Positions 1 to 9,900 of a stretch of 64,000 bases of DNA are shown here, one piece after another. The DNA comes from Sebastes aleutianus. Taxonomy: Eukaryota; Chordata; Actinopteri; Perciformes; Sebastidae. The notes beneath the pieces were generated by a model. It was not told the origin of the DNA. It did no database searches and saw nothing but the letters and a program-made list of their open reading frames with translations. Location: the NCBI GenBank assembly GCA_916700875.1, contig CAKAKS010000068.1, positions 32,314,127 through 32,378,126 on the forward strand, given 5' to 3'. Made by a program: the position numbers and the translations under genes. How positions within the stretch are numbered: the first letter of the stretch is position 1; each line of letters opens with the position of its first letter.

Positions 1-16
1 CCGACCCATCCACAGT

Positions 17-204
17 ATCGCTTCTCGGCCTTTTGGCTAAGATCAAGTGTAGTATCTGTTCTTATCAGTTTAATATCTGATACGTCCCCTACCCGGGGAC
101 TATATATTAAATTGATTTTTGGAATAGGGAGATGGAAAAGGGGCTTGCTCCGTCCACTCCACGCATCGACCTGGTATTGCAGTACCTCCAGGAACGGTGC
201 ACCC
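17..204 (+). ncRNA. rnu2 (U2 snRNA): U2 spliceosomal small nuclear RNA gene
   Basis: U2 snRNA pairs with intron branch points in the major spliceosome. The sequence starts with the canonical U2 5' end (ATCGCTTCTCGGCC), keeps the branch-point-recognition element GTAGTA near position 50, a Sm-site core ATTTTTGG near 114-121, and the conserved 3' half ending in GGAACGGTGCACC. Length is about 188 nt, as in other vertebrates. Compared with human U2, the stem-IIb arm has changed on both sides (CCCC and GGGG around a short loop), so pairing is kept, which argues for a working copy rather than a decayed pseudogene. The proximal promoter element would lie left of the window and cannot be judged. The 3' end is uncertain by a few bases. 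Many vertebrate U2 copies are pseudogenes, so expression is not proven. Confidence 0.93.
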
Positions 205-1285
205 CCTCATACTGTTTAATATAAATAATTATCTTCATCATTAATAGTAGTAAAATATAATCATTACTTTCTAAGTGTTTATCAACAGGGTGCATTTTTC
301 TCAAAAAGTATACAAAGAATTTTTCTAATAATAATGTTGTGACCTTCTTTTCAAGGTCAGATAAAGACTCAGCTCTTTAGACAGCCGTTTGGGTAGCTTG
401 TATGTACCAGGCTTGTATTTGTAATGTATTTATTGTGTACCTTACTCTATGCATTGTGTTTTATTTAGTTATTTATTAATCATGTGGCTTGTATCACCAC
501 ATTTTGCCAATGTTTTTGCTCCCTTGTTGTACAGCTGGCTGTGAAAAAAATTCAACTTCAACTTAAATGTAAGTAAAATATTTCACTTTGCTAGGCCTAA
601 TATATATTTGAATAATAATATAGATAATATTTTAAATTAATTCAGACTTTGATTCTCACAAACTGTCGTTTTTTTCGTCACATGAGTTTTGGTTACCGTG
701 GTTACACGTTTCCAACCGACAAGGAGGCTCTCAGGAAGTGACATAAATTACATCTCAGTGCCTTCGTAAAGATACATACTACTGTTAATACATTAGACAG
801 TAATGCATTTTTTTCTTATTAATTACATTTTAATTCTCGCAAAGTTCCACATTCACAAGTGTAAATTTACCAAAAAAAAGCCTAATTTCTTTGTATTTAT
901 GAAAGAAATGGATCTATATCTGTCAACAATTTCTTCCTCAGAAAAAAAAATAAGCAATGAAAACAATGAATGTATGCAATATCTTTAAAGTTTTTAAATG
1001 AAATTATTGTCATACTCTCAAGTGGTCTCTTCTTTTTTTTTAATTTATTTTATGTTGGTTTTGTTTCATTTCTGTAGGCCTTTTATGTTTGTCACAGCTC
1101 TTTGTTTATGTTTTCGCTATGCTTCTTCTGTATGTAAATGTTTTTAATGTTTTCTGCTGTTACTATGTATACTGCCATTTTGAATTAAAAAATAATAAAT
1201 AAAAAAAACTACTGTTAATACATACAAAAGTATGTTGAACGACAGTACACATATTGAGTATGTAGTACATAGCGGACGAATAATT
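205..1285. other. A/T-rich intergenic stretch, no gene seen
   Basis: No exon with splice signals or recognisable protein is visible. The tract at 1060-1205 ends in an A-rich run with AATAAA-like words and looks like the 3' tail of an old retroelement. A short piece (ACTACTGTTAATACAT) occurs near 778 and again near 1209. Confidence 0.6.
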
Positions 1286-1390
1286 TGTTTTTTTTAATAC
1301 TCTTTGACATGTATTTTGAAAGTATTCACCGGAAGTGCGACGTTTGGGAGTGAGAGTGGCTATTCAGCTAGTTCATTCTGCTAAAAATGA
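1286..1390 (+). repeat. Duplicate of srsf7 promoter segment with ETS site
   Basis: This stretch matches 1604-1800 in pieces: the poly-T run, AATACTCTTT, TTGAAAGTATTCACCGGAAG and, after a gap, the words GAGAG(T/C)GGCTATT and TCATYCTGCTAAAA. The ETS-type site ACCGGAAGTG is present in both (1328-1337 and 1641-1650). It looks like a local duplication of about 100 bp, with extra sequence in the downstream copy. Confidence 0.7.
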
Positions 1391-1599
1391 TTATTATCCT
1401 AGCAAAATATTAAATACACAAAATGATATGGCTCAAAACAATACCCCTCCTTTTTATTTTTAAAAAGTATGATTGAAAATTTCAAACTCACTGTAAAATA
1501 CTTTTGCAGAATTACATTGAAAAATATGAACATGTGATTATATTGTATTGAACTTTTGAAATAAAATATTTAAAAACAATTTAAAAAATCCAGCATTTG

Positions 1600-1896
1600 T
1601 TTTTTTAATACTCTTTTTGACTTGTATTTTGAAAGTATTCACCGGAAGTGCTTCGTTAGTGCGCAGAACCGGATGTGACGCAGTGCGTGTGATAGTATTT
1701 GGTTTGTGGTTAACCCGGTGAACCTGAGCGACAGGCATGAGGAAGACTCGTTAATGTCCATGAGAGCGGCTATTTAGCTCGTTCATCCTGCTAAAACAAC
1801 AATATTTAATAGTCCGAGCTTCAGTTAGAGGCGGTTATAACCTTCATCTCTTCAGTGGAGCTGGATATCAGAGGCCAACGGCAGCAGCGCGAGAAG
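1600..1896 (+). promoter_or_regulatory. srsf7: Putative srsf7 promoter and first non-coding exon
   Basis: The first coding exon of srsf7 is preceded by a 3' splice site at 3981-3983, so the transcript must start in an upstream non-coding exon. The best candidate ends at 1896 with AAG followed by GTAACGG. It lies in a locally G/C-richer patch without TATA box that carries an ETS-type site ACCGGAAGTG at 1641-1650 and a weaker ACCGGATGTGACG near 1668. ETS sites are usual in housekeeping splicing-factor promoters. The transcription start cannot be fixed from sequence alone. Confidence 0.5.
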
Positions 1897-2176
1897 GTAA
1901 CGGTTAATAACGGCAGCTAGCTCGTGTAGCCGCCATTGTTTATGAGCAGGAGGAGAGCGAGGCCTTTCGCTAATAATACCTTTATATAAACACTTTACTA
2001 CACTAATACAACAAACAGAGTGTATTTGACTTCAGTAGTTATCTATGAAAATATCCCTTTCATTGAATTATCACTCACTGAAGAGTCAGTGAGCTGGAAA
2101 CGCCTCCTTTTTGACTGTAGCCAACGTTAAGCTGGCTAACAGTCTGCAGTCTCTTCAGCTGATCAGAGACATCAAC

Positions 2177-2530
2177 AATGAAACACCTGGTTTACCTTAA
2201 GGTTAATAAATAATGAAACACCTGGTTTACCTTAAGGTTAATAAATAATGAAACACCTGGTTTACCTTAAGGTTAATAAACAATGAAACACCTGGTTTAC
2301 CTTAAGGTTAATTAATAATGAAACACCTGGTTTACCTTAAGGTTAATAAATAATGAAACACCTGGTTGGCCTTAAGGTTAATAAATAATGAAACACCTGG
2401 TTGGCCTTAAGGTTAATAAATAATGAAACACCTGGTTGGCCTTAAGGTTAATAAATAATGAAACACCTGAGTGGACTGAGGGTTAATAAATTAATTAATA
2501 ACCCTTGGTTGACCTGAGGGTTAATAAATA
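2177..2530. repeat. 35-bp minisatellite in srsf7 5' intron
   Basis: About nine head-to-tail copies of a 35-bp unit beginning AATGAAACACCTGG and ending GGTTAATAAAT run from 2177 to about 2491, then decay into related words up to about 2530. Copies fall into two subtypes, TTTACCTTAAGG first and TTGGCCTTAAGG later, so the array grew by local amplification of each subtype. There are no unique spacers between units, so it is not a CRISPR array. Confidence 0.93.
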
Positions 2531-3165
2531 ACCCCAACAGGCTCTCTATTTCCTTTATTGTTTTTTTTGTTATTTTGTTTTTACAGTGTTTATTTAATTT
2601 CAAAATGTCATTCATTTTATTTCAAACATGTCAAAAAGAAAAATAAAGAAAAAGAATGATCAAACCAACAAGTGGACAGTTAACAAGTAGTATTTACATT
2701 CAATGAAAAGCATAAGAAAAATAAATTGTCAAACGCAAAGAAGTAAGAAGAAGTACAAATTGATTTAATCCCACCCCTTCTCCATAAGTCATTCATTAAT
2801 AATTAACCAGCTTCCTTATTGAGCCATACATATACTCTAATTACATTTTCCTAAATGTGTCTAAATATAATTATTTATAATTATTCTAACTATAATTATT
2901 ACCTTTAATCTCTGTCATACATAAATATTTACCAGTTAATGGTGACGGTTATTCAGATATTACTGAATGAAGTTGACACCGCTGATTTGTACCTTGGCCG
3001 CAGCGAACAGCACGTGATTGATTGATTGTTGTTAAAAGAGATTTCAGGAGGTTGGTGTTGAGTGTGTTTGGCGCGCTGTCTGGCGGTATAGGTCCAGTGT
3101 GGCGCTGTTGCACCTGCTGCTGAGTTACCAAACCGGATGTTTTCAAGCCCCCTTTTCCACAGATT
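2531..3165. other. Intronic A/T-rich stretch, nothing recognised
   Basis: Within the putative first intron of srsf7. No exon, RNA gene or clear repeat was identified between the minisatellite and the transposon fragment at 3166. Confidence 0.45.
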
Positions 3166-3770
3166 GAGTGGTGGAAATAGTATTAAAATCCTCTACTTTA
3201 GTAAAAGTACTACTACCACACTGAAAATACTCCTTTGCCAGTAAAAGCCCTGCATTCAAAACCTTACTTAAGTCAAAGTATGTAAGTAATATGAGCAAAA
3301 TGTATTTAAAGTATAAGTATTGATAGAGTAGTAAAATGTCCTCTGTCAGTTGCTCTCAAATAAACATAAAGAAATGTCAGAGATAGAAATAAAGGAGTAG
3401 GTAACATGTAAATGATGTACATAATGCTACAATATTGTATGTAATGCTACAATATAAACACAATATATGTAAAGAAATATAAATGAAATGAGAATATATG
3501 AAATATGTACAAATGTTTGCATTAAGACGTGCAACATTACATACATAACATATAACCATAGTGCAAATAAGTAAATACAAAAGGCTGAGAAGTGGGATAT
3601 AATAAGTGTGTTCAATACAAATGACAGAATGGTATAAGTACGAATTAAATAAGAATAATTATGCATGTATGCGTATGTTGCATTTTATTGCTGTAGATGT
3701 TTTTAACTCCTTTATATCCTGTTGGCTAGTTTAATCTACAGCAATGAACCATATTCTGTAATAAGGATGC
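3166..3770. mobile_element. AAAGTAC-rich fish inverted-repeat element, interrupted
   Basis: The stretch 3175-3345 has the hallmark words of an interspersed family seen repeatedly in this window (AAAAGTACT, CCTGCATTCAAAACCTTACTT, stepwise AGTA motifs). The other end of the same element reappears at about 3680-3765 (ATGTTGCATTTTA, ATATCCTGTTGGCTAGTTT). The A/T-rich piece between 3365 and 3665 looks like a later insertion or local expansion. The full-length copy at 50085-50475 shows the two ends joined. Confidence 0.65.
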
Positions 3771-3993
3771 ACCAATACCGGATTGGATACCGGGCAGATT
3801 CTGACTCAAATAGCTGGCTCGGATATCGGTTTACTGGTTTACCAAGTTGCTGGTGTACGATTTATTATTGTGATAATGAATAATATTATGTTAATTTATT
3901 TCTTTCATTTTGTTTTACAAAATGAAGAAAGCAATGTTTAATTCAAGCCCTCATTTATGCACATTTATCCCTTTTCCCAACAGGCAAGGAGAG

Positions 3994-6900
3994 ATGTCGT
4001 CGTCACACTATTCGTCCTCCCGTAGTTCATCTCGGGCCACCGACTGTAAAGTTTACGTGGGTGACTTGGGCAATGGTGCTGCCAAGGGGGAGCTGGAGCG
4101 AGCATTCAGTTATTATGGCCCACTGAGAACCGTCTGGGTGGCCAGGAACCCGCCTGGGTTTGCCTTTGTGGAGTTTGAGGATCCCAGAGATGCAGAAGAT
4201 GCTGTGAAAGGCATGGATGGAAAGTAAGTTGTAACATTTTCCTGTAGCGTTTCAGTAGTCCAATGTTTTGTTCTTCAAAAGAAAGAGAAGAAAACTTTAA
4301 CAAAAATGACCCACTACTTAACAATTTACAAATCCCATCTACAAAAGTGTTTAGCCCTTAAAGGGATAGTTCAGGTGTTTTGAAGTGGGGTTGCATGAAG
4401 TACTGATCCATAGTCAGTGTATTACCTACAGTAGATGACGGTCGGCACGCCTCCAGTTTAGAGAAACAGACAGGAGTACCAGCACGGGAGTAAAGCAATG
4501 TACTGCTGTGGACGGGGGCAGCAGCAAAACAGATTTGAGACACCTAAAAAAAATCAATATCAGTTTAAGTGTACGCTATATTTAGTATTTTCACCGCTTT
4601 ACCTCGTGTCAGACAGCTATACAGTCTATGTTTAGGGTTAGTTTGGATTCACCAAAGTCACACAATAACACAAACAAACTAACCGATCGAGGCAGCGGTA
4701 GATCAGCAACTCTCGTGTTCTGCAAAGGTAAAATTACTGTTTTTGTCAAAGGAGTCTGGGAGCTTTGAAGATAGCATAGATAACAGCTTTAGTTCCCCGT
4801 CAGAAAGGGCTGTCTGATGGCGAGGTAAAGCAGTGAAAATATTCTAAATATAGAGTACACTGTTTGTTTTTTATCTACTGTATCTACTGTAAGTAATAAA
4901 CTGACTATGGATAAGTACCTCATACAACTCCCACTTCAAAGAATCTGTCCTATCCTTTTAGATTCTGTGTGTGTTGCCTTGTAACAGACAAAAGAAACAC
5001 TATAGTCAAATATTAGGGGACTAAAGAAGACAACAATGTAATCTAATCTAGGTTTTTAGTCCTTGCAGATGGCTTGGAGACCATTGCAGGAATTAAAACA
5101 GTCTTTGGCGTCTCTTACTGACTTTTCTTCCCCTCAGGATCCTTTGTGGTTCCCGTGTTCGTGTGGAGATGTCAACAGGCATGTCGAGGAAGGGCCGTGG
5201 GCGCCCCAGCCGACGCCAGTTCGACCCACAAGATCGGTGTTACCAGTGTGGGGACCGGGGCCACTACGCTTATGACTGCTACCGCTTTAGCAAGAGAGGA
5301 GGCCGTCGCAGCAGGTGAAGGAATACAGTCCGTTTTGCATGAGGTTGTGGCTGATATGATGCACTTTTTCAGTGCACGTTGACACTTGTGCAGCTCATTA
5401 TTTATTGCTCTGAAGCAAACTGTATTTGCCATCTTGTACCTTAAAAAGACAGAGGTGGATAAACTTGTTTGTGTTTCCGTTCCAGGTCTCGCTCTCATTC
5501 TCGATCTCGCTCCAGGTCCAGGTCCCGCGGACACCGTTATCGCTCTCGCTCCCGCAGCCGTAGCAACAGCAGGTACACACAGCGGCTTTTGGTTCTAAAT
5601 TTTGGCGCTTTGTGCATCAACCCAAATGCATTTGAGCCTGAATGTACTGTTGTGAGCTACATGGGATGGGACCATCATCACACGATTTTATTAACATGTA
5701 CAAAGTTGTTTTTATCTTGAATAATAAATTATTAACAGTTTGTCAGATGAGCCTTCTATTTATCCTTTTTGTGACTCTTTCTCAGGAGCCGTCGGCGATC
5801 TCCGTCCTACTCCAGACGCAGGAGCAGGTAAGAATAAAGCTTGTTGAACTATAAGTAACTGTTATGGTAGTTCATTATTTTTTGTACTTTTTCTATTGTT
5901 GGCGATGTACTGGTTGTGACGGATGTAGCCACTCCTCCTCAGTGTTGTGTTAATCCAGTTTTTCCGCAGGACTGATACGTAATCCATCCCTCAGGGATCA
6001 GTTGGGTACCTGAGCAGAGTGTGTGTCAGTTTTCCAGCCTCCCTCTGGTAGTTGATGCCTCAAGTGTTGCCATCGTTCCCAACATAGCTGTAATTAAATC
6101 AAATTTGCTTCCTGTAACTTTAGGTCAGGCTCCCAAGCCCGGTCCAAGTCCAGGACTCCAGTGAGAAGGTAGGTGATGTAAGATGCAGGTTTTCACACCA
6201 TCATTAATCCACAGCTTGTACCTGAAACACACTGTTGTTGTTGTCATCGCAAACCTCCCGTCCTGGTTACATGATTGTAGAGAGAGACATACAAAGTAAA
6301 AATTTGTGATGTTTACACACAAAATGATTGTGCATTGGCTTGCCTTTTTAATTTGTTAAGTCAGTCCTCACGGTGTCAGCACCACTTTACAAAAAGTAAA
6401 AAAACACACAGTTCATTCCTGCATCATTTAGCTGTTCTTCAGTAAGGACTTATTAATCTGTACATATATTTAGCAAACCAAAATACAGAAGAAATCAAGA
6501 AACTGAGAAAAATGTCACCCCGCCGGTAGGAATATTGCCAAAATCATGGTATATGTAATTTTATATCATTGTAACAGTATATATCACGATACAGTAATTG
6601 TTCTGTATGTCCAATTAAGAAATGGTTTGAAATAAGTGACCATACTGTACTTCATCACATTTGATTATTTTCTTCTTTTATTTGGAACTTTCATACAAAC
6701 AAAAACAACTGAGTTAACACTTGAGTTAAAAACAAACCATCATATTGCCCAAACACTACTGCCCGCTGACACTGTAAACAAACCACTACAACCTCATCAT
6801 CTACAACAAACAACAAAGAATTTGGATTTATCAGACCAAATGGATGGGACAGCGACAAGATGGGTAACTGTATTGAGTGCTGTGAAGAGGAGTTTAGTTT

Positions 6901-9900
6901 TCAATGCTCAACTAGAAGATCTTTTTACGCCTCAACTCTGAAAGCGACACAATGTTGGATCAACCAATCGGCATGCTTGAAGGGCAGGTCAGCGCTACAC
7001 GTTGAGATTTGGGAGTTGTGCACGTCTGTGAGCCTCTTCAACTGACCCATAACACCCGTCTCTGCTTAGGTTTGAAAAGATGTTCGTAAGTATCTTTATC
7101 TTTCCAGCTTCATCAGTCACTAGTGGAGTATATAAATGTTGTTTTTTTCTCTTGTCCAGTCGTTCCAGATCTCGATCTCGGTCCGGCTCTAAGCCCAGAA
7201 GACGCTCTGCCTCCCGCTCACGCTCACGATCGAAGTCAGCCAATCACAAGAGGAACAGGTAAACCCTCAGTCTTCATGTCTCTCATTCACTGAAACAGGG
7301 TGTAGACATTTCTAGTGCTTAGTTGTCAGTGTTTACCAAGATATTTTAAACATATGTAACACCTCAGTAAGGTCTAGATTAACCATTATAGTGTTTAGAT
7401 AACACAGTTCAACCATCTTCCGTTCCCAGAGAGGGTCAGTTATGTTCTTTACATTAGCCAGAACTAGGTGCTCCATTCTAGGCAGGGAATGAATAAATAG
7501 ACCCTCCTTCCACCCGGGAGCGTCATGCTGCCACCAAACTTGACGGTGAGATGGACGAGCACCGAGACCCCTCCACCTCCTCGACACCGAGAGATCTGCA
7601 TCTTCAGCCATGTCTTCTGTCTCTGCTGTTGGCCGGCAGTGGAGTGGGGGAGGGGTAGAGGACAGTGACTGGGGCCCTCTGTCTGGTGTAGGGAAGTATA
7701 AGTAGATGAAAGATTAGACCTCTCTCTGTCTTGTGCTCTCTTTTCCAACTCTTGATAGCGCTGCACTGTTAAAACTTAACTCAGAGTGGCTCTAAAGGCC
7801 CAGACACACCAAGCCGACATCAAAGAACTAGCGGCGATAAAGGCCGCTGTTGCGTCGCTTCAGTCTCGACAAGTTGCGCTTGAAGACACCGCGAAGACTA
7901 CAGCCGACAGCCAGTTAGCACGTATGTTCTGCGCCTGTATGAGAGGAGATAACTCTCCACACCAGCAGGCGGCGGTAGTTGTCATTCTAAAAGTGAAACC
8001 GGAAGACCTAGGATGGCGAATAAACAAGCTGTTGTTATGATACGTACATGAAACAATCAGCATTTGCCGACCATTTTCACACCACTCTCACTCACACTCA
8101 GAGCCTTCTGTGTGGGCCATCTTGACTTAACTCGTTAGCTTGCGTTCCTCACGTCCGTTTCTCTTATCGTGCACTGATTCGTTTAAGCTGAACAGCCAAT
8201 CGGAGGGATTTCTCTCACCGACGGGCTCTTCTGCCGATTCAACATGCTGAATCGGCCGAAAAACCTCCGACTAGAGCCGACGGTGCAGGACACACCGCAA
8301 AAACTAGACTGACAGACGCTCACCGTCTGCCCCAAACTGTCCGACAGCCGACCGACGGCTTGGTGTGTGTCAGGGCCTTTCTCACTTGATGTTGAAAAGA
8401 GAGCACATGAAAGAGAGCCTGTAAACTGTTCAGACTCTTAGCAGCTAAATGCACCTATATCCTCTGTACTCTTGCTTTCCTTTGATCACCATAGATGAAA
8501 TTATTTAGGCTGACAGAGCAAGAGAGAAAATTGTATTTATTGGTTTTGACAAGTGTTAAGTAAAGATGGTCAGTATTATAAATGTTTTTATTTTAAATTT
8601 AAATTCCCTATCTTGAATTTGGCTAGATGAAGAGAAATCTCCAGAAACATATTAGCTGACAAAACGACACCATTGGTGTGATTTAAGTTAAGCATCTTTG
8701 CAGCACAGTTTTGTTTATTTTTCATATTTTCTTTAAAGCGTGTGGTGGGAGCTGAGCACTGCACTGACACCACAGCTGATCCCAGGCCCATGGTCTGCCA
8801 GCTGGCGGTGTGTACGTCCTGCGGGAGGGTGACTAAGCGCTGACCTGAGATCAGCCTTCGCCTGCATCTGGTGTTAGACAGCGAGAAAGAGGTCGACCGA
8901 CCGACCGATCCCTCCCCACAGTGAATGGGTGACCGTCTGTTCAACCGACGCACACGCTCAGACGAGATCAGCCGTGCACACATAGAGTCGTTCTACTAGA
9001 GTCACCCAGCCAGCCAGCCAGCCAGCCTTCAGACGTACCAGAGGGCTGACCCACACAGATCAGAGTTCGACCACTACCTTTTTTAATCCATTACCTACCT
9101 ACCAGACCCCCTACCTACCAGAGTTCTTCGGCCTCTGTCTTAGCTTCTGAAAGTGAGAGAAAGAGAGCTGACGAGAGATCAGTCTTCAAGAGCCTTCACA
9201 GCGCAGTGTCTCTCCAAGTTGTAGTCATCCGTCCTACAGTCCTTTCATCCTTCGCTTCTCTGTACTTGTTGTTTCTGCCACTGTCTCCAAAGGTAACCAA
9301 AAATCAAACCCCCTGACAAGCTCATGTTCATGGTGAAAGAAAATGCACAGGGATGTAGTCTGGAAGTCTGGTGATTACAGAGCTAATGTTGAGCCTTTAA
9401 CAAGCATGCTCAGAGTACAAATGTGTGTTTGCATGTGAGAGTGGATGATTGAGTGTAAGATGAGTTTTAATGGTTTAATGGGCTGATATTTCTGAAGAGG
9501 CTTTGTCAGATATGTTTTTCTTCTTGTGCCATACATGTTGCAACATCATTGCCATTTTAGGCTGCTTTATTACCATCATAGTACAGTGGAAACCGCTTAT
9601 AGTGACGGTAACAGTGATCAACTGTTTATATGGATCAAAAAGCTTCAATCGTTCCTATACAAATGCTGTTTAAATAATATGCTTATAGTAATCAAGTAGT
9701 CCGCTTACAGCATTCATTTTGGGTCTTTTCATACATGACATGTGCCGTCTACTAAAACATTGTGAAACAGTCATGGTTGCAGGTGATGGAAACAGAAAAC
9801 AAATGTGTGGGCAGAAAGCACCTGTGGTTGAAGCCGTGTGCGAAACAGCTGTGCTGTATTTTGAAACGGTCAATAAAGTTCAGAAAATAGCAAAGCTGTC

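Noticed and set aside
2177..2530. CRISPR-like look of a 35-bp direct repeat
   Set aside because: Units are contiguous with no variable spacers and the setting is a fish intron; it is a minisatellite.
3994..5314. Identification as srsf3
   Set aside because: The RRM would fit both, but the CX2CX4HX4C zinc knuckle in the next exon is specific to SRSF7 among close relatives.
7464..7766. 100-residue frame on - in the last srsf7 intron
   Set aside because: No recognisable motif, no splice or promoter context, and low-complexity ends; likely chance.
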